This document shows positions 26,615-33,098 of a stretch of 64,000 bases of DNA, piece after piece. Numbering within the stretch: position 1 is the first letter of the stretch; each line of letters starts with the position of its first letter. This DNA comes from Flavobacterium salilacus subsp. salilacus (lineage in GTDB: Bacteria > Bacteroidota > Bacteroidia > Flavobacteriales > Flavobacteriaceae). The stretch is from contig NZ_SKBP01000007.1 of the NCBI RefSeq assembly GCF_004634195.1, positions 62,001-126,000 of the forward strand. The letters are read 5' to 3'. Under the pieces are notes generated by a model. That model made no database searches and was not told where the DNA came from. It saw nothing but the letters and a program-made list of their open reading frames with translations. The translations under genes were made by a program, and so were the position numbers.

Positions 26615-26829
26615 AAATTAAGTCAATTATATTCTTAGTGATAATCGCTGTTATTGCTGTAACGCTCGGCTTTATTTTTAAAGAAGAAGTATTTTTTATT
26701 AATATCGGCGATACATATTATGTAGCAAACTATTTTACTCTAAGTATTTACTTATTATATTTTATGGTAATATTTGTTATAATTAAACTTGCCCTAAAAC
26801 TAATATTAAAAACAAGAAGCAGTCATTAA
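26611..26829 (+). CDS. Small two-helix membrane protein
   Basis: A 72-residue protein with two hydrophobic segments (IKSIIFLVIIAVIAVTLGFI and LSIYLLYFMVIFVIIKLALK) joined by a short polar loop and a basic C-terminal tail (LKTRSSH). Start overlaps the previous stop (ATGA). Unknown function. Its stop lies inside the terminator stem that follows. Confidence 0.55.
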   Translation: MKIKSIIFLVIIAVIAVTLGFIFKEEVFFINIGDTYYVANYFTLSIYLLYFMVIFVIIKLALKLILKTRSSH

Positions 26830-26842
26830 TGGCTGCTTTTTG
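26817..26842 (+). terminator. Terminator overlapping the end of the 26611 gene
   Basis: AGCAGTCAT (26818-26826) pairs with ATGGCTGCT (26829-26837) with one G-U pair, followed by TTTTTG. The sequence AGCAG...GGCTGCTTTTT is similar to the terminator at 25856, suggesting the two small-gene blocks are related by duplication. Confidence 0.7.
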
Positions 26843-26896
26843 TTTTTAATAATAATTGCATAGTATGAAAACAATGAAAACTAAATACGATAAATT

Positions 26897-27028
26897 ATGG
26901 GAGAAATTATTATAACACTATTACCTTCGATACTATATATAATCCTGTTAACAATAGTTGCAGATTTATATTTATTAGTAAGAAAATATCTTAAACTAAA
27001 GATTAAAGAATTAAAAAGGGAAAAGTAA
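26897..27028 (+). CDS. 43-residue membrane protein, copy 2 of a duplicated pair
   Basis: ATG at 26897 (MGEIIITLLPSILYIILLTI), one helix, basic tail (KLKIKELKREK). It is the same length as copy 1 at 25674. DNA around it, including the ATTATGGGAGAA start region and the AAATTAAAAAGGGAAA-type end, is also similar, so a segment was duplicated. Substitutions preserve hydrophobicity and charge. Confidence 0.6.
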   Translation: MGEIIITLLPSILYIILLTIVADLYLLVRKYLKLKIKELKREK

Positions 27029-27113
27029 TTATACCTTATATACTTTCTTATAAAGAAAGCGATAAAGAAAAGATAACCGATATACAAAATTGAAGCGTTT
27101 TACCAGTAATACA

Positions 27114-27143
27114 AGGCTGTCTAAATTTTAGGCAGCCTATTTT
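27114..27143 (+). terminator. Terminator
   Basis: AGGCTGTCT (27114-27122) pairs with AGGCAGCCT (27130-27138), one G-U pair, then ATTTTTC. A partial relative of this sequence (GAGGCTGTCTAAATTTTT, 25618-25635) without the right arm lies before copy 1. Confidence 0.7.
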
Positions 27144-27184
27144 TCTATACAGTCTTATAGTATTGCCAATAAAAGCTATTCGTT

Positions 27185-27214
27185 TTGTAAATTGTAACTT
27201 ATCAAGTATCTTTG
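27185..27214 (+). promoter_or_regulatory. Promoter of the PfkB kinase gene
   Basis: TTG at 27185-27187, 19 bases, then TATCTTTG at 27207-27214. The ATG at 27239 follows 24 bases later. Confidence 0.65.
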
Positions 27215-27238
27215 CAGCTTCAAATTTCAACCCGTATT

Positions 27239-28174
27239 ATGAATAAATTACTGATTGTAGGAACGGTAGCCTTTGATGCCATCGAAACACCTTTTGGAAA
27301 AACCGATAAAATTTTAGGAGGAGCAGGCACCTACATAGGGCTTTCGGCATCATTTTTTAAACTGCAACAGGCAATAGTATCAGTAGTAGGCGAAGATTTT
27401 CCGCAGGAATACATCGACCTGCTTACCGAAAGAAATATCGATATTACAGGGCTGGAAGTAGTAAAAGGCGGTAAAACCTTTTTTTGGAGCGGGCGTTACC
27501 ATAACGACCTTAACTCGCGCGACACGCTGGACACGCAGCTTAATGTTCTTGCCGATTTTAAACCCGTAGTACCCCAGCATTATAAAGATGCCGATGTAGT
27601 ACTGCTGGGCAACCTGCACCCGCTTACGCAAATGAGTGTGCTCGATCAAATGGAAAAACAGCCAAAACTGATAGTGCTCGACACCATGAACTTTTGGATG
27701 AACTGCGCACTGCCCGAACTACTCGAAGTAATAAAAAGAGTAGATGTTATTACCATAAATGACGAAGAGGCACGCCAGCTATCAGGAGAATACTCCTTAG
27801 TAAAGGCAGCAGCCAAAATACGCCAAATGGGTCCTGAATATGTAGTGATAAAAAAAGGAGAACACGGCGCATTACTATTCCATAAAAAAGAAGTGTTTTT
27901 TGCACCCGCATTACCGCTGGAGGAAGTGTTTGACCCTACAGGAGCAGGCGATACCTTTGCAGGAGGATTTGCAGGATATATAACCCAAAGCGAAAACATC
28001 TCCTTCGAGAACATGAAAAACGCCATTATATATGGCTCAAACATGGCATCGTTTTGTGTAGAAAAATTTGGAGCCGAACGAATGATAAACCTCACAAAAG
28101 AAGAGGTGCTGGAACGCTTACAACAATTTAAAGCACTAACCCAGTTTGATATTTTGCTGGAAGATGAAGAATAA
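27239..28174 (+). CDS. PfkB-family sugar kinase
   Basis: A 311-residue protein from the ATG at 27239 (MNKLLIVGTVAFDAIETPFG). It has the glycine-rich substrate region GGAGTYIGLSASFF and the C-terminal PfkB signature DPTGAGDTFAGGFAGYI with the catalytic Asp in GAGD. Members phosphorylate ribose, fructose, adenosine and related compounds with ATP. Its constant neighbour in Flavobacteriaceae is the long PurF-like gene downstream, which hints at a ribose or nucleoside substrate, but this is inference. Confidence 0.9.
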   Translation: MNKLLIVGTVAFDAIETPFGKTDKILGGAGTYIGLSASFFKLQQAIVSVVGEDFPQEYIDLLTERNIDITGLEVVKGGKTFFWSGRYHNDLNSRDTLDTQLNVLADFKPVVPQHYKDADVVLLGNLHPLTQMSVLDQMEKQPKLIVLDTMNFWMNCALPELLEVIKRVDVITINDEEARQLSGEYSLVKAAAKIRQMGPEYVVIKKGEHGALLFHKKEVFFAPALPLEEVFDPTGAGDTFAGGFAGYITQSENISFENMKNAIIYGSNMASFCVEKFGAERMINLTKEEVLERLQQFKALTQFDILLEDEE

Positions 28175-28180
28175 TACCAG

Positions 28181-28204
28181 AGCCTCATTACGGGGCTTTT
28201 TTTA
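28181..28204 (+). terminator. Weak terminator between the PfkB and PurF-like genes
   Basis: AGCCTC (28181-28186) pairs with GGGGCT (28192-28197), followed by TTTTTTT. The short stem suggests partial read-through. Confidence 0.6.
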
Positions 28205-28238
28205 ATAAACAACAACACAACAGGAAGGAGTATAATTT

Positions 28239-30137
28239 ATGAGCGACGCTATTAAACACGAATGCGGCATTGCGCTTTTAAGGCTGTTAAAGCCTTTAGA
28301 CTATTATAAACAAAAATACGGTTCAGCTTTTTACGGCATACAAAAAATGTATTTGCTGATGGAAAAGCAGCACAACCGCGGGCAGGATGGTGCCGGTTTT
28401 GCCAGTATTAAAATGGATGTACAGCCGGGGCAACGCTACATCAGTAGGGTGCGCTCCAACCAGCAGCAGCCCATACAGGATATTTTTACCCAAATAAACA
28501 GCCGGATAAGTGATGAGCTTGCCGCACACCCCGAATATAATGAAGATACGGCTTTACTGAAAAATGAAGTGCCCTATGTGGGCGAAGTATATTTAGGACA
28601 CGTGCGCTACGGTACCTTTGGCAAAAACAGTATCGAGAGCGTTCACCCGTTTTTAAGGCAAAACAACTGGATGCATCGCAACCTTATTGTGGCAGGTAAC
28701 TTTAACATGACAAATGTAAAGGAACTTTTTGAAAGCCTTGTAGAACTGGGGCAGCACCCAAAAGAACTTGCCGATACCGTAACGGTAATGGAAAAAATAG
28801 GTCATTTTCTGGATGATGAAGTTGCCGAGTTATACCAAGATTGTAAAAATGAAGGATACAGTAAGCAGGAAGCATCGGCTATAATATCCGAGAGGCTCAA
28901 TGTAGCCCGCATACTAAGGCGCGCCTCCAAGCAATGGGATGGCGGTTATGCCATGGCAGGGCTTTTTGGGCATGGCGACAGCTTTGTGTTTCGCGACCCT
29001 GCGGGCATTCGCCCCGCATACTACTATCAGGATGATGAGATTGCCGTAGTGGCATCCGAAAGACCGGTTATACAAACAGTTTTCAACGTACAGTTTGAAG
29101 ATGTGAAAGAACTTGAGCCGGGACATGCCATTATTATTAAAAAAGGCGGTAATGTATCAGTAAAAGAAATTATCCCCTCCACCACTAAAAAAGCCTGTTC
29201 GTTTGAACGTATTTACTTTTCGCGAGGCAGCGATGCCGAGATATACCGCGAGCGCAAAGAGCTGGGCAGGCTCATACTGCCACAGGTGCTAAAGGCTATA
29301 AATAATGATACTGATAACAGTGTTTTCAGCTATATACCCAATACTGCCGAAACATCCTTTTTTGGGATGGTAGAGGCTGCGCAGGATTTCCTGAACCAAA
29401 GAAAAAACAATCATATACTGCAAAACAGGCATACACTGACAGAGGAAACGCTGAAAGAGTTACTTTCGGTAAAAATACGTACCGAAAAAATAGCCATTAA
29501 GGATGCCAAGCTGCGCACTTTTATTACAGAAGACAGCAGCCGCGACGACCTTGTGGCACACGTGTATGACGTTACCTATGGAGTAATAAAGCCCGAAGAC
29601 AATCTTGTTATTATTGATGACAGTATTGTGCGCGGTACTACACTGAAAAAGAGTATCATTAAAATGATGGACAGGCTAAACCCGAAACGTATTGTGGTAG
29701 TATCATCTGCTCCGCAAATACGTTATCCAGATTGTTATGGTATTGATATGGCAAAACTGGAAGGCTTAGTGGCATTTCAGGCAGCGCTTGCCCTGCTGAA
29801 AGAGCGTGGCATGCAGCATATAGTAGATGAGGTATATCAAAAATCGAAAGCACAGGAAAACACGGCTGATGCTGATGTAGTAAACTATGTGAAAGATTTT
29901 TATGCCCCGTTTACAGATGAGGAAATTTCGGATAAGATAGCAGAATTGCTGAAAGCGGACGATATAAAAGCCGAAGTTAAAATAATATTTCAAAACGTTG
30001 AGAATTTGCATAAAGCCTGCCCTAAAAATCTGGGCGACTGGTACTTTACGGGAGATTATCCTACGCCGGGCGGTAATAGGGTAGTCAATCGTGCCTTTAT
30101 CAATTTTTATGAGGGTAACGATGCCCGCGCCTATTAA
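28239..30137 (+). CDS. Amidophosphoribosyltransferase-like protein, long form
   Basis: A 632-residue protein. Cys9 after the short propeptide MSDAIKHE is the class II glutaminase nucleophile (ECGIALL). EKQHNRGQDGAGFASI and GHVRYGTFGKNS complete the glutaminase site. The phosphoribosyltransferase PRPP loop is VIIDDSIVRGTTLKKSI (about residues 455-471). The usual PurF is about 470-510 residues; this form has extra sequence around residues 80-105 and a C-terminal extension of about 100 residues. It probably makes phosphoribosylamine for purine synthesis, or is a specialised second PurF. Confidence 0.88.
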   Translation: MSDAIKHECGIALLRLLKPLDYYKQKYGSAFYGIQKMYLLMEKQHNRGQDGAGFASIKMDVQPGQRYISRVRSNQQQPIQDIFTQINSRISDELAAHPEYNEDTALLKNEVPYVGEVYLGHVRYGTFGKNSIESVHPFLRQNNWMHRNLIVAGNFNMTNVKELFESLVELGQHPKELADTVTVMEKIGHFLDDEVAELYQDCKNEGYSKQEASAIISERLNVARILRRASKQWDGGYAMAGLFGHGDSFVFRDPAGIRPAYYYQDDEIAVVASERPVIQTVFNVQFEDVKELEPGHAIIIKKGGNVSVKEIIPSTTKKACSFERIYFSRGSDAEIYRERKELGRLILPQVLKAINNDTDNSVFSYIPNTAETSFFGMVEAAQDFLNQRKNNHILQNRHTLTEETLKELLSVKIRTEKIAIKDAKLRTFITEDSSRDDLVAHVYDVTYGVIKPEDNLVIIDDSIVRGTTLKKSIIKMMDRLNPKRIVVVSSAPQIRYPDCYGIDMAKLEGLVAFQAALALLKERGMQHIVDEVYQKSKAQENTADADVVNYVKDFYAPFTDEEISDKIAELLKADDIKAEVKIIFQNVENLHKACPKNLGDWYFTGDYPTPGGNRVVNRAFINFYEGNDARAY

Positions 30138-30204
30138 AATTATGTATTTCATCGATTTTTATAGCATTTCATCCATTTTGTTTATTGTTTTGTGGTGTTT
30201 TTTG

Positions 30205-30212
30205 TACATTTA
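30205..30212 (+). promoter_or_regulatory. -7 element of small RNA unit A
   Basis: TACATTTA, one mismatch to TAnnTTTG. Placed 22 bases before the conserved box, as in the other units. A TTG at 30185-30187 is a little close (17 bases). Confidence 0.45.
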
Positions 30213-30217
30213 ATCAA

Positions 30218-30292
30218 AATAGCATTAGTAAATTAATTTTATGGTATTTTTGGGGGCAAGAAAGCGGAAACCGAACGTTTCCGCTTTCTTTT
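30218..30292 (+). ncRNA. Candidate small RNA, unit A
   Basis: Predicted RNA of about 75 bases. The conserved box starts at 30227 (AGTAAATTAATTTTATGG), followed by TATTTTT and a G5 tract with C (30252-30257). It ends in a terminator with a 12-base perfect stem GAAAGCGGAAAC (30260-30271) / GTTTCCGCTTTC (30277-30288). The start is inferred from the -7 element, not measured. No reading frame. Confidence 0.6.
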
Positions 30293-30401
30293 GTTATATA
30301 CCTAAGCCATCTGCTTCTTGCGGGTATAACAATATAATAATGAGCAGATAATTATTTAATAACTCATTTTAACGTTTTTTTATACTTTTTATCGATAGGT
30401 G

Positions 30402-30432
30402 TTGCAAGGTATTCAACCATAATTTATATTTG
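30402..30432 (+). promoter_or_regulatory. Promoter of small RNA unit B
   Basis: TTG 30402-30404, 20 bases, TATATTTG 30425-30432. Confidence 0.65.
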
Positions 30433-30437
30433 CTTTC

Positions 30438-30515
30438 AAATAGCAAGTAAAAATTAATTTTTACGATATTTTTGGGGAGAGGAAGCGGGAACTATAGTTT
30501 CCGCTTCCTTGTTTT
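30438..30515 (+). ncRNA. Candidate small RNA, unit B
   Basis: Box at 30446 with the fullest dyad, GTAAAAATTAATTTTTAC (30447-30464, perfect palindrome), then GATATTTTT and GGGG. The terminator stem GGAAGCGGGAAC (30481-30492) / GTTTCCGCTTCC (30497-30508) has a TATA loop and one G-U pair. Stem letters differ from unit A but stay paired, which argues for selection on the hairpin. Lies directly upstream of the cation transporter gene, but that gene has its own -7 element, so this is unlikely to be simply its leader. Confidence 0.65.
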
Positions 30516-30558
30516 ACAAAGGTTTTGTAAAGTTAAACCTTCTCTGTAAAGTTATTTA

Positions 30559-30566
30559 TACTTTTG
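30559..30566 (+). promoter_or_regulatory. -7 element of the cation transporter gene
   Basis: TACTTTTG, a match to TAnnTTTG, 5 bases before the ATG at 30572, implying a very short leader. No convincing -33 element. Confidence 0.45.
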
Positions 30567-30571
30567 CAGGC

Positions 30572-31447
30572 ATGAACAACAATCACCAAACAGCCGTTAA
30601 AGCCACTTACTTTAGTATTGCTACAAATATTGTTTTAGCTGCTGTAAAGGCTTTAGCCGGAGTTTTTGGCAATTCGTATGCCTTGATAGCTGATGCTATA
30701 GAGTCAACTACCGATATCTTTTCGTCATTTCTGGTACTATTCGGCTTAAAATATACCAACAGACCTCCCGATAAAAATCACCCGTACGGGCATGGGCGTG
30801 CCGAACCCCTTATAACCTTTATAGTAGTAGGATTTTTAATAATATCGGCAGTGGTTATTGCCTATGAGAGTATTATAAATGTAACTACACCCCATGAGCC
30901 TCCTAAACCGTGGACACTTATTTTTCTGGGAGGGCTTATTATCTGGAAAGAAATATCTTTTAGAATTGTAATGCGAAAAGCACTACAGTCAAACAGCTCG
31001 GCACTAAAGGCAGATGCCTGGCACCACCGCAGTGATGCTATAACATCGGTAGCCGCATTTTTGGGTATTGCCATTGCCGTAATTTTTGGTGATGGGTATG
31101 AAACTGCCGACGATTGGGCTGCACTATTTGCTTCAGGATTTATATTGTATAATGCCTATAAGATATTCAGGCCTGCGCTGGGCGAAATTATGGACGAACA
31201 TTTGTATGACGATGTTATTGCTAATATAAGGAAAGTGGCAAAAGAGGTAGATGGCATAGTGGCTACAGAAAAATGCTACGTTCGTAAAGCAGGTATGCAG
31301 TATCATGTAGATCTTCATGCCGTTGTTGATGGCAACATTACCGTAAGGCACGGGCATGAACTGGCACATAACCTACAGGACGGGTTAAGGATTGAATTTC
31401 CTGAGTTTGGGAATGTTCTTATTCATATAGAGCCTGACACTCTTTAA
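30572..31447 (+). CDS. Cation diffusion facilitator (CDF) family transporter
   Basis: A 291-residue protein from ATG 30572 (MNNNHQTAVKATYFSIATNI). Six membrane helices, with metal-site residues in ALIADAIESTTDIFSSF and ALKADAWHHRSDAITSVA, the loop HPYGHGRAEPL, and a C-terminal cytosolic domain (about residues 205-290, with HVDLHAVVDGNITVRHGHEL). It exports divalent metals such as zinc, iron, manganese or cobalt by proton exchange; the metal is not determinable here. It sits between small RNA units B and C and near the Mn-type sodA. Confidence 0.93.
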   Translation: MNNNHQTAVKATYFSIATNIVLAAVKALAGVFGNSYALIADAIESTTDIFSSFLVLFGLKYTNRPPDKNHPYGHGRAEPLITFIVVGFLIISAVVIAYESIINVTTPHEPPKPWTLIFLGGLIIWKEISFRIVMRKALQSNSSALKADAWHHRSDAITSVAAFLGIAIAVIFGDGYETADDWAALFASGFILYNAYKIFRPALGEIMDEHLYDDVIANIRKVAKEVDGIVATEKCYVRKAGMQYHVDLHAVVDGNITVRHGHELAHNLQDGLRIEFPEFGNVLIHIEPDTL

Positions 31448-31511
31448 TACTGTAGTCCCGATTGGATAATAATGCAGTTAATCGGGTTTTTACCCTTTTC
31501 ATCTAAAAGAG

Positions 31512-31543
31512 TTGGTATCAACAGGGGTCTTACCTTACATTTG
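31512..31543 (+). promoter_or_regulatory. Promoter of small RNA unit C
   Basis: TTG 31512-31514, 21 bases, TACATTTG 31536-31543. Confidence 0.65.
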
Positions 31544-31548
31544 ACATC

Positions 31549-31624
31549 AAATAGCAATAGTAAATTAATTTTTACGGTATTTTGGGGGCAAAAAGCGAAA
31601 CTTTAAAGTTTTCGCTTTTTTTTT
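31549..31624 (+). ncRNA. Candidate small RNA, unit C
   Basis: Box AGTAAATTAATTTTTACGG from 31559, then TATTTTGGGGGC, then terminator stem AAAAGCGAAACTTT / AAAGTTTTCGCTTTT (31591-31619, one bulge) and a T-run. About 76 bases if the start is 6 bases after the -7 element. Confidence 0.65.
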
Positions 31625-31706
31625 GTGCCTATACTTCCTGTTGTTTTTCCGTTATAAAGCTACAAACTGCAGTTAATCGATTTTTTGTCCTTTTCATCTA
31701 AAAGAG

Positions 31707-31738
31707 TTGGTGTCAACAGGGGTCTTGCCCTACATTTG
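31707..31738 (+). promoter_or_regulatory. Promoter of small RNA unit D
   Basis: TTG 31707-31709, 21 bases, TACATTTG 31731-31738. Confidence 0.65.
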
Positions 31739-31743
31739 ACATC

Positions 31744-31818
31744 AAATAGCAATAGTAAATTAATTTTACGGTATTTTGGGGGCAAAAAGCGAAACTTTAA
31801 AGTTTTCGCTTTTTTTTT
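31744..31818 (+). ncRNA. Candidate small RNA, unit D
   Basis: Box from 31754 (AGTAAATTAATTTTACGG, one T fewer than unit C), G5C tract at 31778-31783, the same terminator as unit C, T-run 31810-31818. Confidence 0.65.
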
Positions 31819-31900
31819 GTGCCTATATTTCCTATAGTTTTTCAGGTACAAAACTACAAATTGCAGCTAATCGATTATTTACCCTTTTCATCTAAAAGAG

Positions 31901-31932
31901 TTGTTATAGGGAGGCATGTTACCTTACCTTTG
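31901..31932 (+). promoter_or_regulatory. Promoter of small RNA unit E
   Basis: TTG 31901-31903, 21 bases, TACCTTTG 31925-31932. Confidence 0.65.
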
Positions 31933-31937
31933 GCATC

Positions 31938-32012
31938 AAATAGCAATAGTAAATTAATTTTTACGGTATTTTGGGGGCAAAAAAGCGGGAATTTTACTTC
32001 CCGCTTTTTTTT
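31938..32012 (+). ncRNA. Candidate small RNA, unit E
   Basis: Box from 31948 (AGTAAATTAATTTTTACGG), TATTTTGGGGGC. Terminator stem AAAAGCGGGAA (31981-31991) / TTCCCGCTTTT (31998-32008), different in sequence from units C and D but fully paired. Confidence 0.65.
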
Positions 32013-32177
32013 ATTCTTTTTCCTACAATTCAAAATTTACCCGGAGCAGACTATTTTTTAGCATTATATATTTAATAACGTTAAGTTTTACTCTCAATAC
32101 TTTCAGCATGTTTTTTGTTAAAAAGCGCATTAAATATATAAATATTAAATTTTAAAATTAATATTTTAAATAAATAA

Positions 32178-32208
32178 TTGTGTTATAAATTATAATAGAA
32201 TATTTTTG
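32178..32208 (+). promoter_or_regulatory. Promoter of small RNA unit F
   Basis: TTG 32178-32180, 20 bases, TATTTTTG 32201-32208, in a very AT-rich stretch (32050-32200) that holds nothing else recognisable. Confidence 0.65.
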
Positions 32209-32213
32209 CACCT

Positions 32214-32289
32214 AAAATGTATAGTAAATTAATTTTTACGGTATTTTTTGGGGGCGGAAGCGGAGACGACAGTTTCCGCTTTTATTTTT
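32214..32289 (+). ncRNA. Candidate small RNA, unit F
   Basis: Box from 32223 (AGTAAATTAATTTTTACGG), TATTTTTTGGGGGC. Stem AAGCGGAGAC (32258-32267) / GTTTCCGCTT (32272-32281) with loop GACA. Outside the box, its upstream DNA is unlike units C-E, so only the box, G tract and hairpin are shared. This points to those parts as the functional core. Confidence 0.65.
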
Positions 32290-32313
32290 ATATTACATTT
32301 CAGGATCAATCAA

Positions 32314-32351
32314 AAAAGCGGATGCCTTTTTAAGGAGCATCCGCTTTTTAT
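32314..32351 (-). terminator. Terminator of sodA
   Basis: Perfect stem AAAAGCGGATGC (32314-32325) with GCATCCGCTTTT (32336-32347). Both flanks are A/T runs, so it can work on either strand. Confidence 0.85.
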
Positions 32352-32368
32352 AAAAAATTTCTACCTGT

Positions 32369-32977
32369 TTATTTATCCATAGCATAACGTCTTGCTACTT
32401 CTTCCCAGTTAATAACATTAAAGAAAGCATCAATATAATCAGGACGTTTGTTTTGATAGTTTAAATAGTAAGCATGCTCCCAAACGTCAAGACCCAGTAT
32501 TGGCGTTCCTCCGCACCCTGTTTCGGGCATCAGCGGATTGTCTTGGTTAGGAGTAGCACAAATTTCCAGCTTACCGCCTTTGTGTACGCATAGCCATGCC
32601 CATCCTGAGCCAAACTGTGTGGCTGCCGCTTTGGAAAACTTAGCTTTAAACTCATCAAACGACCCGAAAGCTTTATCAATAGCCTCTTCAAGGTCACCCT
32701 GTGGCTGTCCGCCACCATTTGGCGACATTACCTGCCAAAACAGGTTATGGTTATAAAACCCTCCGCCGTTATTTCGCACAGCAGTATTTGCCGGGTCAAG
32801 GTTTATAAGTATATTATCAATAGTTTTACCCTCAAGGTCAGTACCCGCTATCGCATTATTAAGGTTAGTAGTATAAGCGTTATGGTGCTTCGTGTGGTGT
32901 ATTTCCATCGTACGGGCATCAATATGAGGCTCAAGAGCATCATACGCATAAGGAAGTTTAGGTAATTCAAAAGCCAT
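32369..32977 (-). CDS. sodA: Superoxide dismutase, Mn-type of the Fe/Mn family
   Basis: A 202-residue enzyme with metal ligands His27 (MEIHHTKHH), His77 ([11 protein letters not shown]), Asp164 and His168 ([11 protein letters not shown]). Gln145 in [10 protein letters not shown] and the glycines before His77 are typical of the Mn-using branch, although metal choice cannot be proven from sequence. It converts superoxide to oxygen and hydrogen peroxide in the cytosol. Minus-strand TAAATTTG at plus 33017-33024 is a candidate -7 element, 39 bases before the start. Single gene with a terminator. Confidence 0.95.
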   Translation of the reverse strand: MAFELPKLPYAYDALEPHIDARTMEIHHTKHHNAYTTNLNNAIAGTDLEGKTIDNILINLDPANTAVRNNGGGFYNHNLFWQVMSPNGGGQPQGDLEEAIDKAFGSFDEFKAKFSKAAATQFGSGWAWLCVHKGGKLEICATPNQDNPLMPETGCGGTPILGLDVWEHAYYLNYQNKRPDYIDAFFNVINWEEVARRYAMDK

Positions 32978-33098
32978 GGTATGTGTGGTTTTAAAAGATT
33001 AGTATTAAATTTAATCCAAATTTAGAGATTTATGCTCTAAAAAGAAATAAGATTTTGTTATAATTTCTCTTACGAAATATTAAATATCATAAAATAAG

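Larger units (their letters stand above)
31474..32014 (+). repeat. Three tandem ~195-bp units, each a complete small-RNA gene
   Basis: Units start at GCAGTTA 31474, GCAGTTA 31669 and GCAGCTA 31863 (periods 195 and 194). Each contains CCTTTTCATCTAAAAGAGTT, a promoter, the CATCAAATAGCAATAG stretch, the conserved box, the G5C tract and a terminator. Units C and D are nearly identical. Unit E has diverged in the promoter spacer and in its terminator stem. Confidence 0.85.

Noticed and set aside
31474..32014. Possible CRISPR array (regular repeats)
   Set aside because: Period of 195 bases, only three units, repeats much longer than CRISPR repeats and no cas genes.
31660..32061. Short frames on both strands through the tandem 195-bp array
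   Set aside because: They run across promoters and terminator stems of the small-RNA units, are not repeated in frame from unit to unit, and arise from the repeated DNA.
30227..32290. Alternative reading of the six boxes as a transposon or REP-like repeat
   Set aside because: Consistent promoter spacing upstream and terminator downstream in each copy, with compensating stem changes, fits transcription units better. Kept as a possible refutation.
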